DNA of 16,796 bases from Dehalococcoidia bacterium UBA1332 (GTDB taxonomy: Bacteria; Chloroflexota; Dehalococcoidia; Lucifugimonadales; Lucifugimonadaceae): contig DBSW01000019.1 of assembly GCA_002306745.1 (NCBI GenBank), forward strand, positions 1 through 16,796. The letters are read 5' to 3'. Of the stretch, positions 1 to 7,574 are shown in pieces. The position numbers and the translations under genes were made by a program. Each line of letters starts with the position of its first letter. Within the stretch, counting starts at the first letter, position 1. The notes under the pieces were generated by a model. It ran no database searches, was not told where the DNA came from, and saw only the letters and a program-made list of their open reading frames with translations.

Positions 1-221
1 GAAGCGATATCTTCTAGTGAATTGAATGTCTTACCGTTTAATATCTCTAAAAAGTGACCATTGATCACTTCGACCGCGGCTTTTCCGCCTCCTCCGTAAC
101 CCCACCCTGTCTGACCTGTATCTGTGTCTATCTTCACAACTATTTGCCACAGATGAGTACGCCATGATGGGACCGTGTGCTGATAGTTCGGATAAATGGC
201 TTTAACTGATTTAATTTTCAA
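1..221 (-). CDS. Enolase-superfamily (mandelate racemase/muconate lactonizing-like) enzyme, N-terminal part only
   Basis: Reading leftwards from a TTG at 221-219 gives an uncut frame to the window edge beginning (M)KIKSVKAIYPNYQHTVPSW, about 73 residues. The opening 'MKI..V.AI', the VKIDTDTGQTGWGYGG stretch and the following helix match the N-terminal capping domain of the mandelate racemase/muconate lactonizing subgroup. In that family this domain closes over the active site of a TIM barrel, which lies outside the window, so the reaction cannot be called. TTG is chosen because it gives the 'MKI' start shared with the second family member at 7575-8690; no ATG lies nearby in frame, and a weak AAGG sits about ten bases upstream. 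It begins 42 bases after the stop of the MFS gene on the same strand, so the two are probably co-transcribed. Confidence 0.82.
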   Translation of the reverse strand, partial: MKIKSVKAIYPNYQHTVPSWRTHLWQIVVKIDTDTGQTGWGYGGGGKAAVEVINGHFLEILNGKTFNSLEDIA

Positions 222-263
222 TCGTAAATGCCTTGATTGAGGGAATTTGATGATGCGTCGGAG

Positions 264-1412
264 TTACTGGTTGTTCGGTACTTTCGGAGATTCTGCTTTT
301 GTAAAGATGCGGGAAACTAATTGAACAGCTGCAAATCCAACTGCACCAATTACTGCGATGAGCGCTACTGCTATCGGAGCATTCAGCGCTTCTGCAGCTG
401 CACCCATGGATAACGCACCAAATGGCATCAGGCCTATAACTAGGAATCGTATGCTTACTACTCTGCCTCGAATGTAGTCTGGGCAGTAAACCTGTACCAC
501 GGTCATGTTTACAACCATGTAGCTTGTAGCGGCGAAAGCTGTGATAGTTACCAATGAGATTGAAAGCAGGTACCAAGATGATAGTGCGAATCCGATCAGG
601 GTTGCAGAAGCAAGTAATCCAAATGCTAATTCAAGCTTCTGGTGAGAAACTTTTTCGCCGATTGCAACAACAGTAAGCGACCCGGCTAGAGATCCTACAC
701 CAGCTGCCAGCATGAGCACACCTAGCCCACCTGCACCGACATTAAGTACATCCTCAGCAAATACTGGCATTAACGACTGAAAAGGTCCGACGGTTAGGAT
801 CATTACTATCGCTCCTAGCATTAGGAATCGAAGAGTGGAATGTTCAAACACATACGATAGGCCTGCCTTGATGTTGTCCGTAATTGATCCGCTGGCATCG
901 TTAACACTGGTGTGGTGAATTGGCTTAAGCGATGAGTAAAGGACTAGAGCTGGGATTACTAAAATTGCGCTGACCCCAAGTGTCCATGTTGTGCCAATTA
1001 TTGAAAGCATGATGCCGCCGATAGCAGGTCCAACGATCTGTGCCGAGTTATATGTAGTTGCAGAAAGTCCGACTGCAGTTCTCATTTGTTCTCGGTGCAC
1101 AAGTCCAGATACCAATGACTGGCGTGCAGAAACAGCGAGCGAGAAGGTAATACCGTTTATTACAGACAACGCAAGAATATGCCAAGGTGCAATTATGCCC
1201 GCTGCTGATATGGCAAATAAGGCTAAGAAACTTGCAAGGAGTGTACCGTCAGCTGCCAAGGTAATCATTTTACGGTCGAGGCGGTCCGCAAGAACACCAC
1301 CAAAGAGCGATAGTAATAACATCGGCATCATCATGGTTGCCGTCACCATAGCTACCATTAGCGGCGACTCCGTAAGCTGGTACATCATCCAGCCGCGGAT
1401 CAACATTTGCAT
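264..1412 (-). CDS. MFS transporter, MFS_3 / EntS-like exporter family; 5' end anomalous
   Basis: From the ATG at 1412 this is a 382-residue hydrophobic protein with the repeated helix pattern of a 12-helix major facilitator. Features include the RGWMMYQLTESPLM segment after helix 1, the loop motif GGVLADRLDRKM (MFS motif A), and the second-half segment SLMPVFAEDVLNVGAGGLG typical of the MFS_3 group. The family exports small molecules by proton antiport; the substrate is unknown. The same frame remains open upstream to 1619 and encodes family-like sequence (LRNSQYRKYWVAGLTTFTGF), which is the expected start of helix 1. That extension has no ATG, GTG or TTG before the stop at 1622-1620. The ATG at 1412 therefore probably lies inside the ancestral protein, and the gene has either lost its start or carries an error. 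The partial enolase-superfamily gene follows it. Confidence 0.8.
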   Translation of the reverse strand: MQMLIRGWMMYQLTESPLMVAMVTATMMMPMLLLSLFGGVLADRLDRKMITLAADGTLLASFLALFAISAAGIIAPWHILALSVINGITFSLAVSARQSLVSGLVHREQMRTAVGLSATTYNSAQIVGPAIGGIMLSIIGTTWTLGVSAILVIPALVLYSSLKPIHHTSVNDASGSITDNIKAGLSYVFEHSTLRFLMLGAIVMILTVGPFQSLMPVFAEDVLNVGAGGLGVLMLAAGVGSLAGSLTVVAIGEKVSHQKLELAFGLLASATLIGFALSSWYLLSISLVTITAFAATSYMVVNMTVVQVYCPDYIRGRVVSIRFLVIGLMPFGALSMGAAAEALNAPIAVALIAVIGAVGFAAVQLVSRIFTKAESPKVPNNQ

Positions 1413-1484
1413 GTTGAATCCTGTGAATGTTGTTAATCCTGCTACCCAGTATTTTCTGTACTGACTATTTCGAAGAACACCAAG

Positions 1485-1939
1485 GGGGTGGCCTCGACGT
1501 AAATGTCGAACGGGTCGTACTTTCGATTTAGTTCGATTGGTAGTACGTTCGTTGCTTTGTCTGTGGAGTAGTCTTGGGGTTACCGTATCTAGAACTCCGT
1601 CGCCGTCTAAAGATTTAGATCAGAGCTTTTATCTAGTAATTGTTTGGACGTAAAACGAGAGCGGCTTGGCCGCTCCCTTAATTAAAGTTCGCGCCTTGGA
1701 CTCCTAATCTCAATAGATTTGGCAACAATAATTTTGAAAAATCGGTCAATACTTATAACTTTAACTTTTAGTGAGTACTCATTTACTTACTTTTGGTATT
1801 GAGATTGAATTGATATAAACGCTAGATTGCCAAAATTGCGCTATATCGGGTTATGTGAATGTGTGTTTACGGTTTTACAATGGTGTAGTTTCGTTTATTC
1901 AGGCCAAGAATTTGGTTTGTTTGTAAGTTACGGCAGTGT
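1485..1939. other. Gene-free stretch between MFS 5' region and tRNA-Pro
   Basis: I find no convincing protein or RNA gene here. The left part, to 1619, is an open continuation of the MFS frame on the minus strand without a start codon and with arginine-rich, non-family-like translation. The stretch also holds a GC-rich hairpin (1659-1675) and a 10-base palindrome TGAGTACTCA (1772-1781). The right part must contain the tRNA promoter, but I see no clear -35/-10 pair. Confidence 0.6.
1659..1675. terminator. Short GC-rich hairpin, possible weak terminator
   Basis: GAGCGGC, a 3-base TTG loop and GCCGCTC form a perfect 7-bp stem. Read on the minus strand it is followed within three bases by TTTT, so a leftward terminator is possible, though no leftward gene precedes it. 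On the plus strand no T-run follows. It could also be a remnant or simply a structured spacer. Confidence 0.35.
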
Positions 1940-2014
1940 CGGGGCGTGGCGCAGTGGAAGCGCACCCGCTTTGGGAGCGGGGGGTCGCAGGTTCGAATCC
2001 TGCCGCCCCGACCA
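1940..2014 (+). tRNA. tRNA-Pro (anticodon TGG), CCA encoded
   Basis: A complete cloverleaf folds by eye. The acceptor stem CGGGGCG (1940-1946) pairs with CGCCCCG (2004-2010), followed by discriminator A and an encoded CCA. The D stem is GCGC/GCGC (1949-1952, 1960-1963). The anticodon stem CCCGC/GCGGG encloses the loop TTTGGGA with anticodon TGG at 1972-1974, which reads proline CCN codons. The T stem GCAGG/CCTGC carries the loop TTCGAAT. All stems are perfectly paired. It stands alone, not in a tRNA cluster; the next gene on the strand, the yaaA homologue, starts about 160-180 bases later. Confidence 0.97.
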
Positions 2015-2193
2015 TTAAACAAACTGATAATCAAAGACCATACTCATTTGAGATATCTTTTTTTTATTGCGTGCTTTTCTGAGCTTTTTTGTGAAAACCG
2101 GAAAGTCGCAGATCATTTATCCGAAACTGTTCTTTGTGAACGGAATGTCCGGTAGTGTAAGTATTTGGGCGAGTGGATAACTCAAAAGAAACT

Positions 2194-3003
2194 ATGTCTG
2201 CGTCACCGATAATCCTCCTCCCCCCTTCTGAAGGTAAAGCGACAGGAGGTGAGGACCCTGTACTTGATTTAGATGCGCTGTCATTTCCTGAATTGAAGCA
2301 AGAGCGACTGTTGATGATTAAAGCTCTTAGTGAGCTTATGTCGGATTCATCACTGGCTCAGAAAACCCTTGGAGTGAAAGCTGCTGCACTAGAAACCGCG
2401 AGATTATATAACTCCGAGTTAACGAAAGCGTCTACCATGGCTGCGATCGAGCGTTATACGGGGGTCATGTACGACTTTATAGATTATCGGTCGCTTGATG
2501 AAGCCCCTCGATTATTTTTTGGATCGAACACGATCATTATGTCCGGTCTGTTTGGGCTTGTTCGACCTTTTGACTTGATTCCGAATTACAAGCTTAAAAT
2601 GGGTGCAAAGATAAGGGGCAATAAGACTTGTTCCGCAATCTGGAAGCCTTTAGTGACGAAATCGCTCAGCAGGGTAACCGAGGGTAGGGTCGTTTGGGAT
2701 CTGCTACCGATCGAACACAGTGCAGCTTGGGATCCATCTCGGCTGAATTATTCCGCAAGGTTTACCGTTAAGTTTCTTAATGATTCCGGAGAGGGCAAGC
2801 TGAGGACATTGAGTCACTGGTCCAAGGCGATGAAGGGTGCGTTGATTCGTCACTTGGTATCTCGTGCTGACGAAACTGGGCATCCTGAATTAGCGCTTAA
2901 TTCTTTAAGAGCGTTTAAACATCCTCAGGGCTATGAATTTCGTGATGACATGATCAATAAAAGCGAAAATATCACGGAACTAATTTTTCTAAAGAAAAAT
3001 TAG
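2194..3003 (+). CDS. yaaA: YaaA/DUF328 (UPF0246) family protein, peroxide-stress related
   Basis: The 269-residue protein opens MSASPIILLPPSEGKATGG, matching the LPPSEGK signature of the DUF328 family. It continues with the family's SGLFGLVRPFDLIPNYKLKMG core and the WDLLPIEHSAAW region near two-thirds of its length. Its length is usual for the family. In Escherichia coli YaaA limits free iron during peroxide stress; the same role here is inferred from family membership. The ATG at 2194 is preferred over the in-frame GTG at 2173 because it places the conserved motif at the usual distance from the start and follows a purine run (AAAAGAAA). The C-terminal KKN and stop codon lie inside an AT-rich palindrome that may end transcription. 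The gene converges on the leftward ThDP-enzyme block. Confidence 0.87.
   Translation: MSASPIILLPPSEGKATGGEDPVLDLDALSFPELKQERLLMIKALSELMSDSSLAQKTLGVKAAALETARLYNSELTKASTMAAIERYTGVMYDFIDYRSLDEAPRLFFGSNTIIMSGLFGLVRPFDLIPNYKLKMGAKIRGNKTCSAIWKPLVTKSLSRVTEGRVVWDLLPIEHSAAWDPSRLNYSARFTVKFLNDSGEGKLRTLSHWSKAMKGALIRHLVSRADETGHPELALNSLRAFKHPQGYEFRDDMINKSENITELIFLKKN
2980..3003. terminator. AT-rich perfect inverted repeat containing the yaaA stop codon
   Basis: The left arm CTAATTTTTCT (2980-2990), an AA centre and the right arm AGAAAAATTAG (2993-3003) form a perfect 11-bp inverted repeat whose last three bases are the TAG stop of the yaaA homologue. It lies between convergent genes. Both strands end an arm in A/T runs, so it could stop transcription from either side, although the stem lacks the GC base usual for intrinsic terminators. 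Confidence 0.4.
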
Positions 3004-3037
3004 CTAAATTGCTTGCTGGTTATCAATCCTGCAGAGT

Positions 3038-4696
3038 TTATAGCGAACCATCAATAATCATATCGATGACTGCAGGTTTGCCTGAATCAATCGCAGAATT
3101 TACCGCTGATTCTATGTCGGCAGGATCCTCGATTCTCGAACCTTGAATGCCGTAAGCTTGAGCCTGTGCTGCGAAGTCAATAGGGTTTGGAAAGTCCATA
3201 GCAAAGTAGGAATCTGGCATCTCAAGTTCATTCAGTCGGTGATAGTGATTCATGTTCACTTTTAAGACCCGGTAAGATGCGTTGTTGCAGATTACGAAAA
3301 TCGCTGGTATCTCCGAATTCACGGCGGTCCATAAACCTTGGACCGTCATAATAGCGCTGCCGTCTCCGATCACTCCAACAGCTGGTTGATCTGGTCTTCC
3401 AAGCTTGACCCCCATAACAGCACCCATACCCCAGCCTATTGCCTGACCTCTGCATCCGTAGTAAGTCCCTTGAGTTGAGGGTAATAGCGCTTCGAAAAGT
3501 AGGTCGCCTGTGCTGACTGAATCGTTGAAAACTGCAGTATTAGCGGGCATCGCCTTGGCAAGATTATCTACCATCATTGCTGGTGACATCGGTCTGCCTT
3601 TTGAGCTTTTACTCGCTAAGAGTCTGAAAGCTTCGTTTCTGGTTGCGCTTTCTGCGGCAGCTTCCCGTGATCTAACAGCAGCAGACTCTGATTGAGATCC
3701 GCTCAAACCATTCCTTAGAGCCTCGGCAAGTTGAGATAAGGCTTTTGCTGGAGATGCAAGGATGCCTATATCTGTTGGCTCGGACTTACCTATGGCATCA
3801 GAGTTGATGTCGATATGGACAAGTTTTGCGCTTGATGATACAAACTGTCCTGGTTGGTAAAAGAAATCTTCAAATACCGGGCAACCGACAGCGATCACAA
3901 TATCGGCGGCTCTAACAGCTGCCACAGCTTCGGCAGTTCGCATGTTTAAGTTGCCTTGCCACAGTGGATGATTAGCTGGGAAGTTGACGGTAGTCGAACC
4001 GTGCCCATATGTTCGCATTCCACCAGCTTCAGCTACTGCCACGGCATCTATAGTTCCGTCCGTATCGACAACCCTATCTCCCACAATTAGTATCGGGCGA
4101 TCCGCAGTCGCCACTAGTTCACAGACTTGATCGATCATCTGAGGATCCGCGGAAGGGGAGATGTCTACCTGGGCTGACGGTATCAAGTCTACATCTGCTT
4201 CATCATCAAATGCGTTTGCTGACATCGCGACAAAAGTTGGACCAGTAGGTACCGTTCTCGCTTCCTGAAAAGCTCTTCTGATTACAGATGGAACTTGTTC
4301 AGCATGTGTAATTTCACTGCTCCATTTGGCATATGGTCGCGCCATATCGGCAAGATCAGAACGGCCTGGAGCTAACTTTCTTATGTCCTTATTTCCGGCT
4401 GTCATTACCATTGGTGTTCCGCCATATAGCTGATCGATCATTAGCGACAGACCGTTGGACATACCGTTATCAATATGCAGGCTGACAAGCGGTACTTTGC
4501 CAGTTGTTCGAGCGTAGCCTTCCGCTAGTCCGACCGCTACGCCTTCTTGCAGTACCAATACGTATTCAATCGATGGGTACTGACTCATCACCGCCATCAT
4601 TGGTGCTTCACTTGTCCCGGGGTTGCCGAACATGTATTCGACTCCCTCTGCTTCAAACATTTTTAGAAGAGCATGTTTACCAGAGATACGTACCAA
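3038..4696 (-). CDS. ThDP-dependent enzyme, benzoylformate decarboxylase / acetolactate synthase-like
   Basis: The 552-residue protein has the three-domain plan of ThDP-dependent 2-oxo acid decarboxylases and synthases. In the N-terminal Pyr domain, FGNPGTSE (23-30), the cofactor-activating Glu51 in VLQEGVAVG and His74 in SLHIDNGMSN are arranged as in benzoylformate decarboxylase. A Rossmann-like middle domain follows (about 190-330). The PP domain carries the ThDP/Mg signature GDGS (444-447) through NN (471-472). The reaction is likely decarboxylation of, or carboligation from, a 2-oxo acid; the substrate is not readable. No FAD-binding or regulatory-subunit gene is adjacent, which argues against true acetolactate synthase. 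The start is TTG at 4696, supported by AAAGGA nine bases upstream. It is the last gene of the leftward block, 36 bases after the SelA-like gene. Confidence 0.88.
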   Translation of the reverse strand: MVRISGKHALLKMFEAEGVEYMFGNPGTSEAPMMAVMSQYPSIEYVLVLQEGVAVGLAEGYARTTGKVPLVSLHIDNGMSNGLSLMIDQLYGGTPMVMTAGNKDIRKLAPGRSDLADMARPYAKWSSEITHAEQVPSVIRRAFQEARTVPTGPTFVAMSANAFDDEADVDLIPSAQVDISPSADPQMIDQVCELVATADRPILIVGDRVVDTDGTIDAVAVAEAGGMRTYGHGSTTVNFPANHPLWQGNLNMRTAEAVAAVRAADIVIAVGCPVFEDFFYQPGQFVSSSAKLVHIDINSDAIGKSEPTDIGILASPAKALSQLAEALRNGLSGSQSESAAVRSREAAAESATRNEAFRLLASKSSKGRPMSPAMMVDNLAKAMPANTAVFNDSVSTGDLLFEALLPSTQGTYYGCRGQAIGWGMGAVMGVKLGRPDQPAVGVIGDGSAIMTVQGLWTAVNSEIPAIFVICNNASYRVLKVNMNHYHRLNELEMPDSYFAMDFPNPIDFAAQAQAYGIQGSRIEDPADIESAVNSAIDSGKPAVIDMIIDGSL

Positions 4697-4732
4697 CTTA
4701 TAAAATCCTTTTTAGGCTAACTGGATCTCGGA

Positions 4733-5872
4733 TTATTTTCCGTCTATGGATTCGATCAATACTGTTCTTAATTTGTTAGCGACTATTTCGAGTTCACCTT
4801 CTTGTAAATTCAATGGGTCTATCCACATTCTGTCAGGATGAGGCCTGTGGTCTACTCGTATATACACACGTGGTTTGGTCCGCTTCATTTTTTCAGCGAT
4901 TTCTTCGTAAGTGTGTCCTGCCCAATCATTATTTAATCGAATTACTGCGTGTGGAATGTAGTGGTCATAATTATGGACTACTTTAGCGGTTATTCCAGGT
5001 ATTTCGACAATCTGGTCGACAACAAAGTTCATTTGCTCTCGGTACTTGCTGGTTTCTGCTTCTTCGTCGATATCCGTGAATAGTTCTATAGCCGTAAGTA
5101 AACCGGCAATTTCCTCTTTAGATACTTTTTGTGCACGTGCGGCAACTGGATTTGGCGCGTTGTTAAGTCGTGCGTATTCGATCCATTCTTTTTTACCTAC
5201 GAGAAATCCGGTACTTTGCGGTCCCCGAATTGCTTTCCCGCCGGAGAAGCTAACTAGATCAGCGCCTTGTCCTGTGTACTTTGTGAGATTTTCTCGTGGT
5301 GGCAGCATCGATGCTCCGTCAGCGAGCACAGGTAAATTGTGGCTATGTGCTAGATCAACTAGTTCGTTTAACGGGACACCCAGGTGCTCTTTAAAAGGCG
5401 ATTCGAGATGAACGAACCCAGCAGTGTTCTGAGTTATAGCGCCTGCAAGCTCGTCTACTGTACAGTCAGTTGGTCTACCGACTTCCACGAACCTCGCTCC
5501 CGGTACTAGGTAGAGATGGTCGTATATGAATCTATGACCTCGTTGAATTATCAGTTCGTTGGGAATGCCATCTGTTATTGGTAGTTGATAGATCCGCTCT
5601 GGATCGTCCTTTGCCATCGCTGCTGCTGCTTGAACAACTAATCCTCCCGATGCTCCTGAAGTAATTGTTGCAGCTTCATTACCAGTAAGATCGGCTATGC
5701 GTCGTCCTGCTGCTATCAGCAATTCTTCCATGTCAACAAAAACTTCACTCATTGCTTTCATAGCACGAATCGTTTCCGGTCGAGGTCGGGAACCTGAGTG
5801 TTTTGTATTCGGGCCACCAGCATTGATTAATTTGGTGATGCCTAGGTTGTCGATTATTGATTGCCCGCTCAT
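4733..5872 (-). CDS. SelA-fold PLP-dependent enzyme (D-glucosaminate-6-P ammonia-lyase / DgaE-like group)
   Basis: The 379-residue protein matches the SelA/cystathionine-type fold-I PLP family. It has LINAGGPNTKHSGS near the N-terminus, FVDMEELLIAAGRRIADLTG (46-65), the ATITSGASGGL glycine-rich PLP phosphate-binding region (68-78), VLADGAS (182-188) with the ring-stacking Asp, and SFSGGKAIRGPQ with Lys213 as the expected Schiff-base lysine. True selenocysteine synthases are longer (about 460 residues) and accompany selB; none is here, so selenium transfer is unlikely. Metabolic relatives such as DgaE remove ammonia from 2-amino-2-deoxy sugar acids. The position between an acid transporter and a ThDP 2-oxo-acid enzyme fits elimination to a 2-oxo acid, but this is inference. 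It starts 16 bases after the stop of the transporter gene. Confidence 0.82.
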   Translation of the reverse strand: MSGQSIIDNLGITKLINAGGPNTKHSGSRPRPETIRAMKAMSEVFVDMEELLIAAGRRIADLTGNEAATITSGASGGLVVQAAAAMAKDDPERIYQLPITDGIPNELIIQRGHRFIYDHLYLVPGARFVEVGRPTDCTVDELAGAITQNTAGFVHLESPFKEHLGVPLNELVDLAHSHNLPVLADGASMLPPRENLTKYTGQGADLVSFSGGKAIRGPQSTGFLVGKKEWIEYARLNNAPNPVAARAQKVSKEEIAGLLTAIELFTDIDEEAETSKYREQMNFVVDQIVEIPGITAKVVHNYDHYIPHAVIRLNNDWAGHTYEEIAEKMKRTKPRVYIRVDHRPHPDRMWIDPLNLQEGELEIVANKLRTVLIESIDGK

Positions 5873-5888
5873 TTGATCTGTGATTTAA

Positions 5889-7271
5889 CTAGTCTCCGTT
5901 TATTTTGCCTGAAGAGATCGAGGTGCTTGGCACTGAAGTGGCTACACTCGTTGTGATTTTTTCTTGATTGTCTTCCAGCACCGGCCAATCTGGGATCAAC
6001 TGTTTTCTTGTGCTTTCGAGCAGTGTTATCGCTAATGCTCCAACTAGGCTGAATGCACCTGAAAGCATGATAGCCCACGTGTATGTACCAGATATATCGA
6101 ACACCATGCCTGGGATCATGCCCCCAACTGCCATACCGAGTCCTGCCCCTAGAAGTTGCCAACCATAAGTTGTCCCCATTGGTGCGTGCCCATAATACTT
6201 TCGTATAAGAACTGGAAATGCGGTACCTTCCCCTCCATACGGGATGGCCCACGTTACAGCGAATATGTAGAAATCTAGAGTGGAATCAGCTGTAAATAGC
6301 AGGAAGACACCGATACCCTGTCCGAAGAATGCGATAAACATCACAGTTTTTGCACTTATTTTTTCGGCGAGTACTGGTGCCATGAATCTAGTTATTACAC
6401 TGACAACCGAAATGGTTGTTAAAACGCCGGCGGCAGTCAGTGGACCGAGTCCCTTTGAAATACCAAGAGGGATGATTCCTACAAGGATGACCGCGTGGCC
6501 TACACAACCTAGGAAGTGGATATTAATTAGGTTCCAGAAAGCGTTGGTATTATATGCAAAACGCTGGAACTCTTTTTGTGTTTTGGTGTAAATATTTCCA
6601 CTTGTTATTAATGGGCTATCGTTTATTCGTGTCCCGTAGGCAATGCGTCCCGCATCTTCTGGCGTATTTCTGAAAAACATTAGTATCAGGACCAATGTTA
6701 GGGTACCGGTAATTCCGACTATCATGAACGCTTGGCTCCAACCAACTGTTGCGAAAAGAACAGCTAATACTTGAACCACAAGAGCGGGTCCAAGGCTCCA
6801 AGACACCATCATGATCCCGGTCCCCAGTCCAAGGTGGCGTCGGAACCAGGCTGCGACTGCAGGTACTACAGGTACTAGAAGTAGCGCTTGTGAAATTCCA
6901 AAAACTATACCGTAAGCGGTATATAGTTCCCAGATGTGTTTTGTCTGGGAAGTCCACATCATTCCGATGAAGAAAAGCACGGTGCCTACCAACATGGTTT
7001 GTCTTGCGCCGAATCGATTACCCAGCCATCCTGCTGCAGGTGATGCAATCGCAGTTACGATAGACATCAATGCGTAAGCAAAACCAATGGACCCAGGTGA
7101 CCAACCGAAAGTTTCTACTAGTGGATCGACCAGCACTCCAAATGCCATTCTTATCGCAGCACCTACCATCTGCACCACACCTGCGATAGCAACAATTACC
7201 CACGCGTAGTGAGCTATTGTGTGTTCTTTAAGATCAAGCTTTTTGTCGAACCAGAGTGCTGCTTTTCGCAT
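5889..7271 (-). CDS. MFS transporter, monocarboxylate / oxalate-formate (OFA)-like
   Basis: The protein is about 460 residues long with twelve predicted membrane helices. Helix 1 begins at YAWVIVAIAGVVQMVG, and the loop GWLGNRFGARQTMLVG is a motif-A equivalent between helices 2 and 3. RRHLGLGTGIMM and FMAPVLAEKISAKTVMF are typical of the MCT/OFA branch, which moves small carboxylates, often by exchange. A soluble tail of about 40 residues follows helix 12. The ATG at 7271 (MRKAALWF) is preferred over an in-frame TTG at 7280, although neither has a strong ribosome site. It directly follows the small membrane protein gene, with at most 9 bases between them, indicating translational coupling. 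Substrate: probably the carboxylate processed by the neighbouring enzymes (inference). Confidence 0.88.
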   Translation of the reverse strand: MRKAALWFDKKLDLKEHTIAHYAWVIVAIAGVVQMVGAAIRMAFGVLVDPLVETFGWSPGSIGFAYALMSIVTAIASPAAGWLGNRFGARQTMLVGTVLFFIGMMWTSQTKHIWELYTAYGIVFGISQALLLVPVVPAVAAWFRRHLGLGTGIMMVSWSLGPALVVQVLAVLFATVGWSQAFMIVGITGTLTLVLILMFFRNTPEDAGRIAYGTRINDSPLITSGNIYTKTQKEFQRFAYNTNAFWNLINIHFLGCVGHAVILVGIIPLGISKGLGPLTAAGVLTTISVVSVITRFMAPVLAEKISAKTVMFIAFFGQGIGVFLLFTADSTLDFYIFAVTWAIPYGGEGTAFPVLIRKYYGHAPMGTTYGWQLLGAGLGMAVGGMIPGMVFDISGTYTWAIMLSGAFSLVGALAITLLESTRKQLIPDWPVLEDNQEKITTSVATSVPSTSISSGKINGD

Positions 7272-7280
7272 AAAAATCAA

Positions 7281-7541
7281 TTAGTGTAGCGGGCATGCAA
7301 GGATGAGCCCGTCCTCCCACCATTTGTTGTCAATTTGCGATTCGTTAACTCCGGCAGCAATTGCACGGTTTTCGATACGATCTGCGGAGGCCCATGCTCC
7401 GAAATAAATCAGCATTGCCACAGTCGCTATCACGGAAAAAATTAATAGACTGAACCCAAGTACTGGTCGTCGATTTATTTCAAAACCTTCCATTGTCGGG
7501 GTGTTTTGATCAATAGATTGCAATGGTTCCTCGATTTTCAT
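7281..7541 (-). CDS. Small single-pass membrane protein, unknown function, next to MFS transporter
   Basis: This 86-residue protein is one I do not recognise. A polar, acidic N-terminus (about 1-24) is followed by one strong membrane helix, roughly residues 28-50 (VLGFSLLIFSVIATVAMLIY). A soluble tail of about 35 residues follows, containing ADRIENRAIAAG and ending WWEDGLILACPLH with a single cysteine. The arrangement suggests cytoplasmic N-terminus and an exported tail, since RR precedes the helix. It lies 33 bases after the enolase-superfamily gene and abuts the MFS gene, so it is very probably co-translated with the transporter. Some carboxylate MFS transporters have tiny accessory subunits encoded alongside; this protein is longer than those I know, so an accessory role is only a suggestion. 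Confidence 0.72.
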   Translation of the reverse strand: MKIEEPLQSIDQNTPTMEGFEINRRPVLGFSLLIFSVIATVAMLIYFGAWASADRIENRAIAAGVNESQIDNKWWEDGLILACPLH

Positions 7542-7574
7542 CGAAAGATAATACGCTGATATTTGACTGTATAT

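Noticed and set aside
991..1464. Plus-strand open frame of 157 residues opposite the MFS gene
   Set aside because: It is an antisense shadow: the minus strand encodes clear membrane-transporter motifs, while the plus translation has no recognisable features.
1827..2155. Two short plus-strand open frames covering the tRNA region
   Set aside because: They translate the tRNA-Pro itself (for example AQWKRTRFGSGGSQVRILPP, a well-known artefact of reading tRNA genes). The tRNA folds perfectly.
3038..4696. Acetolactate synthase large subunit for branched-chain amino acid synthesis
   Set aside because: No regulatory subunit or ilv genes nearby; the N-terminal motif and His74 placement resemble benzoylformate decarboxylase more closely.
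4733..5872. True selenocysteine synthase (SelA)
   Set aside because: Too short, no selB or tRNA-Sec nearby, and placed in a catabolic gene block.
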